DNA of 33,090 bases, taken from Acidimicrobiia bacterium. GTDB lineage: Bacteria; Actinomycetota; Acidimicrobiia; IMCC26256; PALSA-610. The stretch lies in NCBI GenBank assembly GCA_017882905.1, contig JADGOO010000160.1, forward strand, positions 1 through 33,090. Direction: 5' to 3'. Positions 7,428 through 14,349 of the stretch are shown piece by piece. A program made the position numbers and the translations under genes. The notes beneath the pieces are model-generated. The model had not been told where the DNA came from and made no database searches. It was given only the letters and a program-made list of their open reading frames with translations. The stretch's first letter is position 1; the number at the start of each line of letters is the position of its first letter.

Positions 7428-8609
7428 ATGCCGAGCTACCGAGAGCTGCTCAACCAAGCCAAGTCGCAGATCACCGAGATCGACGCCACCGAAGCCGAGA
7501 CGCGCCTCGGCCAGGCCACGTTCCTCGACGTGCGCGAGCTCGACGAGTACGAGCAGGGCATGATCCCGGGCTCGGTCTTCATCCCGCGCGGCCATCTCGA
7601 GAGCCAGGTCGAGAACAAGATCACCGACCGCGAGACCCCGGTGGTCGTGTACTGCGCGGGCGGGATGCGCAGCGCCTTCGCCGCCAAGACGCTCCAAGAC
7701 CTCGGCTACCACGACGTCGTCTCGCTCGCCGGCGGCTTCGGCCGTTGGAAAGACCAGGGCCGGCCGTGGATCACGCCTGCGGTGCTCACGCCCGAGCAGC
7801 GCAATCGCTACCACCGCCACCTCCTGCTCCCCGAGATCGGCGATTCCGGCCAACAGAAGCTGCTCGCCTCGAAGGTGTTGCTGCTCGGCGCCGGCGGCCT
7901 CGGCTCGCCAGCTGCGCTCTACCTCGCGGCCGCTGGTGTGGGAACGCTCGGCATCGTCGACATGGACGTCGTCGACGCGTCGAACCTGCAGCGCCAGATC
8001 CTCCACAACATGGAGCGCGTCGGCGAACGCAAGGTCGACTCGGCGAAGAAGACGCTCACCGCGATCAATCCCGACGTGAACGTCGTCACCTACGACGTGC
8101 GCTTCGGTGCCGACAACATCCTCGACATCATCGAGGGTTACGACGTGGTGGTCGACGGCACCGACAACTTCCCCACGCGGTACCTGCTCAACGACGCGTC
8201 GTTGCTGAAGCACATCCCCGTGGTGCACGGCTCGATCTTCCGCTTCGAGGGTCAGGTCACGGTCTTCGATCCGTACAACGGCCCGTGCTACCGCTGCTTG
8301 CTGCCCGAGCCGCCGCCACCGGAGCTGGCGCCGAGCTGTGCCGAAGCGGGCGTGCTCGGCGTGCTGCCCGGCATCATCGGTTCGATCCAGGCGCTCGAGG
8401 CGATCAAGATCCTCCTCGACCTCGGCGACCCGCTGCGCGGCCGCCTGCTCGCCTACGACGCGCTGGAGCAGAGCTTCCGCACGTTCAAGGTGCGCCGTGA
8501 CCCGAGCTGCCCGGCGTGTGGTGAAGGGGCCGAGATCGTGATCGCCGAGTACGACGACCAGTGCCTGCCGCACGCAGTGCTGAAGGACGGCTCCTTCGTG
8601 TCGCACTGA
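7428..8609 (+). CDS. moeB: Rhodanese-MoeB/ThiF fusion, sulfur-carrier adenylyltransferase
   Basis: A 393-residue cytoplasmic protein that should adenylate the C-terminal Gly of a small sulfur-carrier protein (MoaD, ThiS or CysO type) and pass sulfur to it. The N-terminal rhodanese domain (about 15-115) has the active-site loop CAGGMRS with Cys76. The ThiF/MoeB domain (about 120-390) has the ATP loop GAGGLGSPAA at 154-163, DNLQRQ-like ASNLQRQ, DGTDNF at 243-248, Cys304 in APSCAEAG and a zinc site of two pairs (C287, C290, C361, C364). Mycobacterial MoeZ and many relatives carry the rhodanese at the C-terminus; here it is N-terminal. A leaderless promoter precedes it. Which carrier protein it serves cannot be told because none is encoded nearby. 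Confidence 0.88.
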   Translation: MPSYRELLNQAKSQITEIDATEAETRLGQATFLDVRELDEYEQGMIPGSVFIPRGHLESQVENKITDRETPVVVYCAGGMRSAFAAKTLQDLGYHDVVSLAGGFGRWKDQGRPWITPAVLTPEQRNRYHRHLLLPEIGDSGQQKLLASKVLLLGAGGLGSPAALYLAAAGVGTLGIVDMDVVDASNLQRQILHNMERVGERKVDSAKKTLTAINPDVNVVTYDVRFGADNILDIIEGYDVVVDGTDNFPTRYLLNDASLLKHIPVVHGSIFRFEGQVTVFDPYNGPCYRCLLPEPPPPELAPSCAEAGVLGVLPGIIGSIQALEAIKILLDLGDPLRGRLLAYDALEQSFRTFKVRRDPSCPACGEGAEIVIAEYDDQCLPHAVLKDGSFVSH

Positions 8610-8627
8610 CGTCGTGTCGCACTGAGA
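8596..8627 (+). repeat. 16-base tandem duplication at the stop codon
   Basis: A 14-base identical string (TCGTGTCGCACTGA) occurs at 8596-8609 and again at 8612-8625. The first copy ends the rhodanese-MoeB gene; the second repeats the last codons and stop in a shifted position, so it looks like a small slippage duplication. Confidence 0.7.
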
Positions 8628-8688
8628 CAACGCCGAATCCTGCATCCGCCCCGCACAGGTTCGCGCCACGGGTGCCGATCTTCTTGCC

Positions 8689-9951
8689 ATGCGCCTGCGC
8701 TTGGTGGCCAGGATCGTGGGAGTTGGGCTGATGGTGGCCCCGCTCGCACTCGTCGGCGGAGCGGCATCGGCTCCACCGAGCGCCGCCGCCGGATCGGCCC
8801 CGGCGCCGGTCGTGGCGGAGCGCGGGGCGGCCACGGCGTGGCCCGACCTCACCGGCACCCTCGCGCAACCAGTGGTCGACATCGCTGCACACCCCAAGCA
8901 GCAGGGCTATTGGCTGGCCGCAGCAGACGGCGGCGTGTTCGGACACGGCGCGGCGCGCTTCTACGGCTCGGCCGGCAACCTGCACCTCAACGCGCCGGTG
9001 GTCGCGATCGCCGCCACGCCGAGCGGGAACGGCTACTGGCTGACCGCGTCGGACGGCGGCATCTTCACCTATGGCGACGCGCGCTTCTTCGGCTCGACCG
9101 GCGCGATCCACCTCTGGTCGCCGATCGTCGCGATGTCGGCCACGCCGAGCGGGCAGGGCTACTGGCTCGCGGCCGCCGACGGTGGTGTGTTCACGTTCGG
9201 CGACGCGCACTTCTTCGGTTCCGCGGCCCTGTTGCCAACTGGTGGAGTGGTCGACTTCGCACCGTCGCGCTCGGGTCAGGGCTACGCGATCCTCACGGCC
9301 GACGGGACCATCTACCGGTTCGGCGATGCGACCGCCGCGCCCGCGCACCCCACGTTCGGCCAGCCCGCGGCCGCGTTCACCGCGAGCCCGGACGGCAAGG
9401 GATACACGATCGTGAGTCGCGACGGTCACGTGTACACGACCGGAACGGCGAAGAGCTACGGCAGCTCCGTGATCGCGTCGATGACGGCCATCGGCATCGC
9501 GCGCACACCGAACGGCGACGGCTACTGGATACCGCAAGTTCCGGCCGGCCCGCCGCTGCCTCCGGGATCGGGTAGCGGCCAGCGCATCGTCTACTCGAAC
9601 GCGCAGCAGCGCGTGTGGCTGGTGGAAGCCAACGGCGTCGTGTCGCACTCGTGGCTCGTCTCGGGGCGCACCGGAACACCGCCACTCGGTACGTACCACA
9701 TCCTCTCCCGCAGCGCGATCACGTACGTCGGTTCGCTCAGCCTCAATCACATGCAGCGCTTCTACCTGACGGCGAACGGTGGGTGGATCGGCTTCCATGC
9801 GATCCCGCGCAATCCCGACGGCTCACCGATCGAAGCCGATTCGCAGCTCGGTACACCGATGTCGCACGGTTGCATCCGCATGACGGAAGCCGAAGCGTCG
9901 TTGCTCTGGGACTGGGCGGGTCTCGGTACGACCGTCGTCGCCGTGGCCTGA
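8689..9951 (+). CDS. Secreted L,D-transpeptidase with six N-terminal repeats
   Basis: A 420-residue exported protein. Residues 1-28 form a signal peptide: basic start, hydrophobic core and an AxA-type end (GGAASA). Residues 61-284 hold six repeats of about 40-42 residues; the consensus of the first three is PVVAIAATPSGxGYWLxAxDGG followed by xFxFGDARFFGS, and later copies are degenerate. Such repeats occur in actinobacterial surface proteins and may form a beta-propeller. The C-terminal YkuD domain (about 297-420) has His370 in GFHAIP and the catalytic SHGCIRM with Cys395, so it should form or exchange 3-3 peptidoglycan cross-links or attach proteins to the wall. No Shine-Dalgarno or clear promoter is visible. 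It lies 79 bases after the rhodanese-MoeB gene. Confidence 0.9.
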   Translation: MRLRLVARIVGVGLMVAPLALVGGAASAPPSAAAGSAPAPVVAERGAATAWPDLTGTLAQPVVDIAAHPKQQGYWLAAADGGVFGHGAARFYGSAGNLHLNAPVVAIAATPSGNGYWLTASDGGIFTYGDARFFGSTGAIHLWSPIVAMSATPSGQGYWLAAADGGVFTFGDAHFFGSAALLPTGGVVDFAPSRSGQGYAILTADGTIYRFGDATAAPAHPTFGQPAAAFTASPDGKGYTIVSRDGHVYTTGTAKSYGSSVIASMTAIGIARTPNGDGYWIPQVPAGPPLPPGSGSGQRIVYSNAQQRVWLVEANGVVSHSWLVSGRTGTPPLGTYHILSRSAITYVGSLSLNHMQRFYLTANGGWIGFHAIPRNPDGSPIEADSQLGTPMSHGCIRMTEAEASLLWDWAGLGTTVVAVA

Positions 9952-9984
9952 CGGGCACGGCGCGACCGTTCGCGTCGGCGATCG

Positions 9985-9990
9985 TAGGAT
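9985..9990 (+). promoter_or_regulatory. Candidate -10 box for the GNAT gene
   Basis: TAGGAT, identical to the box at 7413-7418, lies six bases before the GTG at 9997, so the message is probably leaderless. No clear -35 is seen. Confidence 0.45.
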
Positions 9991-9996
9991 CGGCTC

Positions 9997-10512
9997 GTGA
10001 TCGTGCGCGACGCCGGCGTGAGCGATCTCGACGCGATTCGCGGCTTGTACAACGCGCTCGTGCTCACCACCACGACGGCGTGGACCGAGACCGAACAGAC
10101 GGCCGATGAGCGGGCCGCCTGGTTCGCGCGTCAGAGCCAGCAGGGGTATCCGGTGCTCGTGGCCGACGACGGCGGCGACGTGGTCGGGTTCGCGGCGTAC
10201 GGCGATTTCCGCGGCGCGGGCAAGTGGCCGGGCTACCGCTACACGGTGGAGCACACGATCCACGTGCGGGAAGATCAGTGGGGTCGTGGTGTCGGGCGCA
10301 GGTTGCTCGCCGAGCTCACGACGCGCGCGCTCGCCAACGGTGTGCACGTGATGGTGGGCGCGATCGACAGTGCGAACACTGCGTCGATCGCGTTTCACGA
10401 ACGGCTCGGATTCGTGGAGGTTGCCCGCATGCCCGAGGTCGGGCGCAAGTTCGGCACCTGGCTCGACCTCGTGTTGATGCAGCGCGTGCTCGACCCCGGC
10501 GCCGAGCGCTGA
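9997..10512 (+). CDS. GNAT N-acetyltransferase, phosphinothricin acetyltransferase-like
   Basis: A 171-residue cytoplasmic acetyl-CoA-dependent N-acetyltransferase. The acetyl-CoA loop is QWGRGVGRRLL (about 92-102), preceded by the strand VEHTIHV and followed by ANTASIAFHERLGF, the usual C-terminal GNAT segment. The block FAAYGDFR...WPGYRYTVEHTIHV is typical of the phosphinothricin/methionine-sulfone acetyltransferase group, whose natural substrates are often amino acid derivatives. The start is GTG, six bases after a TAGGAT box. It ends 24 bases before the convergent phosphatase gene. Confidence 0.9.
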   Translation: MIVRDAGVSDLDAIRGLYNALVLTTTTAWTETEQTADERAAWFARQSQQGYPVLVADDGGDVVGFAAYGDFRGAGKWPGYRYTVEHTIHVREDQWGRGVGRRLLAELTTRALANGVHVMVGAIDSANTASIAFHERLGFVEVARMPEVGRKFGTWLDLVLMQRVLDPGAER

Positions 10513-10536
10513 CGGGCCGTCGCCGCGGCGACGCCG

Positions 10537-11283
10537 TCAAGGGTGCAACAGCCGCGCCCGAAGCTGGTCGACCACGTCCGCTCCCACACCCGCGTCGCGG
10601 AGGTACCCGTCGATCGAGCCGTGACGGTCGCGGAGCGCACCGAGGAACGCTTCCATCGCCGACGGCGGCGCGCCAAGCACCCAGGGCGGAAGCTCGGCCA
10701 TCACCGACGCCCATTGAGCATCGTTCCGTTCCGCCCAGGCGATCGAGGGGCCGAGCGCCCGTTCGCTCAGGTGGTAGTCGGCGGCGATCGCGTGGTCGGG
10801 GACACCGAGGCTCGCCAAGACGAGCGCGGTCACGATGCCGGTGCGGTCCTTGCCCGCGAGGCAGTGCACCACTACGGGTTGGTCGGCCTCGGCGATCACC
10901 CGCAACGCGGCCGCGACCGCGTTGCAGCCGAACGTCGCCATCGTCACGTAGGTCTCGCCGGGAGGCGGCGCCTCGAGCGCGCGGTGCTGCGCTTCGAGAT
11001 CGTGCGCCGGCTCCTCGAACGGAACGTGGTGAAAGGCGACGTCGTGGTGCCGTGCGAAGCGGCCGTCCCTCTCGAGCTCTTCGGCGGTGCGCAAGTCGAT
11101 CACGGTCCGCACACCGAGGCGCGCGGTGCGCTCGAGGTCGACCGCGGTCAGGCGATGCAGCGAGCCCGAGCGGAACACTGCGCCCCAGCGGACCGTGCGC
11201 CCATCGATCGTCTCGTAGCCACCGATGTCGCGGAAGTTGAAGCACGCCTCGAACTCGACGTGCCGCCGGCCGTCGTCCACCAC
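10537..11283 (-). CDS. Tyrosine/phosphoinositide-type protein phosphatase
   Basis: A 248-residue member of the Y-phosphatase-3 family (MptpB/LipA-like of Listeria and Mycobacterium), which dephosphorylates tyrosine and sometimes phosphoinositides. The substrate-entry motif NFRDIGGY is at 16-23, and the P-loop HCLAGKDRTG at 140-149 holds the catalytic Cys141, the Lys/Asp pair that marks this subgroup, and Arg147. A secreted role is known for some relatives, but no signal peptide is visible. The frame is open far upstream; I chose GTG 11283 because TACGCT (11297-11292) lies eight bases before it and the next gene starts divergently at 11322. GTG 11280 is an equal alternative. Confidence 0.88.
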   Translation of the reverse strand: MVDDGRRHVEFEACFNFRDIGGYETIDGRTVRWGAVFRSGSLHRLTAVDLERTARLGVRTVIDLRTAEELERDGRFARHHDVAFHHVPFEEPAHDLEAQHRALEAPPPGETYVTMATFGCNAVAAALRVIAEADQPVVVHCLAGKDRTGIVTALVLASLGVPDHAIAADYHLSERALGPSIAWAERNDAQWASVMAELPPWVLGAPPSAMEAFLGALRDRHGSIDGYLRDAGVGADVVDQLRARLLHP

Positions 11284-11291
11284 GACCGGCA

Positions 11292-11315
11292 AGCGTAACG
11301 ATCGATCGCTACGGT
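11292..11315. promoter_or_regulatory. Overlapping divergent promoters with a 10-base palindrome
   Basis: The 38-base gap between phosphatase and methyltransferase holds TACGCT on the minus strand (11297-11292) and TACGGT on the plus strand (11310-11315), each 6-8 bases from its start codon. Between them lies the palindrome CGATCGATCG (11299-11308), a possible shared operator. Confidence 0.4.
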
Positions 11316-11321
11316 GGCGCG

Positions 11322-12100
11322 ATGCCGGCTGACAACGTGTTCGACGGCGCCAGGATCGCCACCGGATACGCAACCACGCGACCGTCGGTACATCCGCTCG
11401 TGGTCGATCTGGTCTCAGCCCGGTTGAGGATCGTCGCGCCCGTTCGCCGTGCACTCGACGTAGGTTGCGGGGCCGGACTCTCGACCCGAGCGCTGCTGCG
11501 AATCGCCGATCACTGCATCGGTATCGATCCGGCCCGGGAGATGGTTCGGCGCGCACCGGCTGTGTGCCGCGACGCCGAGTTCATCGTCGCAGCGCCGAGC
11601 AGCTTCCGATCGCTTCTCGATCGATCGAGCTCGTCACGGCGGTCGGCTCGCTCAACTACGGCGACCTCGACGTGTGTCTCGCCGAAGCCGCTCGGGTCAT
11701 GACACGCGACGGCATGCTGGTTGTGTACGACCACGACTTCGGCCGCCGCAGTGCCGATTCCGACGAGATCGAGGCGTGGTACCGCGCGCACATCGCTCGC
11801 TGGCCACGACCGGCAACAGGACGCCGCGGGATCGATCCGACGATGCTCGCGCGCGGGTCGCTCGAGCTCGTCACGGCCGACACCTTCACGGTCGAGCTCA
11901 CCCTCGACCTCGATGCCTATGTCGACTACGCAATGACCGAGACGAACGTCGCGTTCGCACTGAGGGCAGGCACGCCCGAAGCCGAGATCCGGTCGGCGTG
12001 CATCGCACGGCTCACACCAGCTTTCTCTGCGCCGCAACGCATCCAGTTCGACGGCTACTTCGCGTGCCTCGCACTCTCGGCTGACAGCGACGACGGCTGA
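11322..12100 (+). pseudogene. SAM-dependent methyltransferase interrupted by a frameshift
   Basis: Class I methyltransferase of about 259 residues if repaired. The first frame (from ATG 11322) carries the SAM-binding motif I LDVGCGAGLSTRALL and the acidic GIDPAREMV strand, then loses homology after DAEFIVAA. The matching continuation AEQLPIASRSIELVTAVGSLNY is in the next frame from about 11594 and runs to TGA 12100, with the motif IV/post-I region and the C-terminal substrate part intact. Joining needs one extra base near 11591-11594. No slippery heptamer is visible there, so a deletion mutation or a sequencing error is more likely than programmed frameshifting. TACGGT lies six bases before the ATG. 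Substrate is unknown. Confidence 0.8.
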
Positions 12101-12102
12101 GA

Positions 12103-12117
12103 ACTGACAAGGTCAGT
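12103..12117. terminator. Small hairpin between convergent genes
   Basis: ACTGAC (12103-12108) and GTCAGT (12112-12117) form a six-base-pair stem with a three-base loop, just after the methyltransferase stop and 31 bases from the convergent pepA stop. It is weak and lacks a T run. Confidence 0.3.
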
Positions 12118-12147
12118 GCGCCCGAGCCTGCTCGCAGCGCGACGTCG

Positions 12148-13620
12148 TCAGCGCGGGCGGCGGAACGATTGCGTGAGCTCGGCGAGCGTGCGCACACCGA
12201 AGCCCGTTCCGCCGCGCACGAGATAGCCGTCGTCGCTGTTGGCGCGCGCCGGGCCGGCGATGTCGAGGTGCACCCACGGCGTGCGGCCGACGAACTCCTG
12301 CAAGAACAGCCCCGCGGTGAGCGCGCCACCGTGCGGACCGCCTGTGTTCTTGATGTCGGCGATCTCGCTGTCGATCATCTTGCGGTAGCCGTCGGGGAGC
12401 GGCAGGGCCCACACCTTCTCGCCGGCGCGGTCGGCAGCCGCCTTCACCTGCGCGTTCCACGCGTCGTTGTTGCCCATGAGCCCGGCGATGTCGGGTCCGA
12501 GCGCCACCATGCACGCGCCGGTGAGCGTGGCCAGATCCACGATGGCATCGGCCTCTTCGTCGTCGGCGAGGGCGAGCGCGTCGGCGAGGATCAGCCGGCC
12601 TTCCGCATCGGTGTTCATCACCTCGACGGTCCGGCCGTTGCGGTAGGTGATCACGTCGCCGAGCCGATAGGCGTTGCCGCTCGGCATGTTCTCGACGAGC
12701 GGCGTGTAGCCAACCACGCGATGGCGCACGCCGAGGGCCTGCAGCATCGACATCGCGGCAACGACGGCTGCCGCGCCCGACATGTCGGTCTTCATCTGCT
12801 CCATGCCGGTGCTCGTCTTGAGCGAGAGGCCACCGGAGTCGAAGACGACGCCCTTGCCCACGAGTGCGAGCGTGTGGCGCGCGCCGGCCGGTGCGTACTC
12901 CATGCGCAAGAAGCGCGGACCGCGCACGGATCCCTGGCCGACCGTGATCGTGCCCTGCAGCTTGCGGCGGGTGAGCTCGGCGCCCTGCCAGAGCTGGACC
13001 TTCACGCCCTTGCCGCGCAGGCGGCGTTCGGCCGCGGCGGCGAAGTCGGCCGGTGACTGCGCACCGGCCGGTTCGTTGATCATGTCGCGTGCCCAACACG
13101 TGGCGTCGGCGATCGTGATCGCCGCGTCGACGGCCGATTGCACGCGCGCGCCACCCGCGCCGAGCAGCGCGAGCGACGTCAGCTGCGAGCGCTTCGCTTC
13201 CGACTTGTACCGCAGGTACTGGTAGCCGCCGAGGGCCGCGCCCTCAGCCACAGCGGCAGCCGCGTCGGCCGCGTCAACCGAAGCGGGTGCCGCGCCGGCC
13301 AACGTGGTCGCGACCGTTCGTACCGATCGCGCCTTGCGAGCAAGCGCCGCGGCGGCGCGCCGCAACGTCTCGAGATCGACGTCGCCGGCAACACCGAGAC
13401 CCACGAAGGCGACCGCCTTCGCGTTGACGCCTTCCGGTGCGCCGACCACGAGCACTTCGCCGGGCTTGGCCTCGAAACCGGCCGCTTCGGCGCCGTGCAA
13501 CGCGCCGCTGACCACGTCGGCACCAGGACCGGGGCGGCGCCCCTTGAAGACCGGCACGGCGAGCAGATCAGCGCGGGCTCGTTCCGGCGCGACGGCGGAG
13601 AGGGTGCATTTGATCGTCAT
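12148..13620 (-). CDS. pepA: Leucyl aminopeptidase (M17)
   Basis: A 490-residue cytoplasmic dinuclear-metal aminopeptidase that removes N-terminal residues, with preference for leucine. The C-terminal catalytic domain has the metal and catalytic set K256 and D261 (VGKGVVFDSGG), K268, D279 (MKTDMSGAAAV), D338 and E340 in the signature NTDAEGRL (336-343), and R342. The N-terminal macro-like domain covers about 1-160. Length is normal. CGGTAGCCT lies at 13637-13629 with the -10 hexamer eight bases before ATG 13620, so translation is probably leaderless. It is downstream of the cobalamin adenosyltransferase gene by 73 bases but seems to have its own promoter. Confidence 0.94.
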   Translation of the reverse strand: MTIKCTLSAVAPERARADLLAVPVFKGRRPGPGADVVSGALHGAEAAGFEAKPGEVLVVGAPEGVNAKAVAFVGLGVAGDVDLETLRRAAAALARKARSVRTVATTLAGAAPASVDAADAAAAVAEGAALGGYQYLRYKSEAKRSQLTSLALLGAGGARVQSAVDAAITIADATCWARDMINEPAGAQSPADFAAAAERRLRGKGVKVQLWQGAELTRRKLQGTITVGQGSVRGPRFLRMEYAPAGARHTLALVGKGVVFDSGGLSLKTSTGMEQMKTDMSGAAAVVAAMSMLQALGVRHRVVGYTPLVENMPSGNAYRLGDVITYRNGRTVEVMNTDAEGRLILADALALADDEEADAIVDLATLTGACMVALGPDIAGLMGNNDAWNAQVKAAADRAGEKVWALPLPDGYRKMIDSEIADIKNTGGPHGGALTAGLFLQEFVGRTPWVHLDIAGPARANSDDGYLVRGGTGFGVRTLAELTQSFRRPR

Positions 13621-13628
13621 CGAGTCGG

Positions 13629-13637
13629 AGGCTACCG
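13629..13637 (-). promoter_or_regulatory. Candidate -10 region (CGGTAGCCT) of pepA
   Basis: CGGTAGCCT on the minus strand ends eight bases before ATG 13620. The same nine bases occur before metH (14333-14341) and before the DPPR synthase gene (27266-27274). Confidence 0.5.
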
Positions 13638-13693
13638 GCGCGCCCGAGGCAGTCGAACGCTCCCGCGCGCCCGCGCCGTACGGCGCCGGCTGC

Positions 13694-14251
13694 TCAGACG
13701 CGCCCGGTGCGCATCTTGCGCGAATCGCCTTCCTGCCAGCGGGCGAGCACCCACAGGAGGTCGGCGAGCCGGTTCAGGTACGGGACGACTTGGCTCTCTG
13801 CTTCGAGCCATTCGAGACGCACCGCTTCGACGGCGTCGCGCTCGGCGCGCCGTACGACGGTGCGAGCGAGATCGAGCGCGGCACCCACACGGTCCTCGCC
13901 GGGGAGCACGAACTCCGTGGGCGCGTCGAACCGGGCCGTGACGTCGTCGATGATCGGCTCGAGCGCTTCGACCATCGCCGCGGTCACGCGAGTGGCACCG
14001 TCGTTGAGCTTGTGGCGGTTGCCGGGTTCGGTGGCGAGCTCGGCGCCCACCACGAAGAGCTCGCGTTGCAGCCGGACGAGCAACGTGAAGAGCTGGCCGT
14101 CGGGTTCGGTCTCGGCGCGCGCCACGCCGATGGCGCTCACGGCTTCGTCGACCGTGCCGTACGCCGTGGGGCCGATCGACGACTTGGCCACCCGGCCGCC
14201 GTAGAACAAGCCGGTGGTGCCGTCGTCACCTGTGCGCGTGTACACCTTCAC
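13694..14251 (-). CDS. PduO-type cob(I)alamin adenosyltransferase
   Basis: A 185-residue cytoplasmic trimeric enzyme that transfers the adenosyl group of ATP to cob(I)alamin, making adenosylcobalamin. The N-terminal ATP-binding motif TRTGDDGTTGL is at 5-15, RTVVRRAER at 130-138 and NRLADLLWVLAR at 160-171, all diagnostic of the PduO/MMAB family. The start is GTG 14251, nine bases after TAGGCT on the minus strand with no Shine-Dalgarno. It is divergent from metH, with matching promoter boxes, and the adenosylcobalamin-dependent mutase lies at the left edge of the window. Confidence 0.93.
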   Translation of the reverse strand: MKVYTRTGDDGTTGLFYGGRVAKSSIGPTAYGTVDEAVSAIGVARAETEPDGQLFTLLVRLQRELFVVGAELATEPGNRHKLNDGATRVTAAMVEALEPIIDDVTARFDAPTEFVLPGEDRVGAALDLARTVVRRAERDAVEAVRLEWLEAESQVVPYLNRLADLLWVLARWQEGDSRKMRTGRV

Positions 14252-14260
14252 CGCGCGGCG

Positions 14261-14274
14261 AGCCTACCGACCGG
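14261..14274 (-). promoter_or_regulatory. Promoter box of the adenosyltransferase gene, mirrored at metH
   Basis: Minus strand reads CCGGTCGGTAGGCT (14274-14261), nine bases before GTG 14251. The 11 bases CCGGTCGGTAG are identical to those at 14328-14338 before metH in the opposite orientation. Confidence 0.5.
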
Positions 14275-14327
14275 CTCCTCTCGGCTCGCCGGCACTGCGG
14301 CGGTATCCGGACCGGCTGTCGCGCGCC

Positions 14328-14341
14328 CCGGTCGGTAGCCT
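14328..14341 (+). promoter_or_regulatory. Promoter box of metH, mirrored at the adenosyltransferase gene
   Basis: CCGGTCGGTAGCCT ends eight bases before ATG 14350. Its first 11 bases are an exact inverted copy of 14264-14274. No cobalamin riboswitch fits in the 98-base gap if the transcripts are leaderless. Confidence 0.5.
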
Positions 14342-14349
14342 GGGGCGGA

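Noticed and set aside
11586-11600. Programmed -1 frameshift in the methyltransferase
   Set aside because: No X-XXY-YYZ slippery heptamer or downstream structure is visible at the junction; a base deletion or sequencing error explains it better.
12169-13056. A 295-residue plus-strand open frame
   Set aside because: It mirrors pepA and is rich in His, Arg and Glu with no motif, as expected for an antisense frame of a GC-rich gene.
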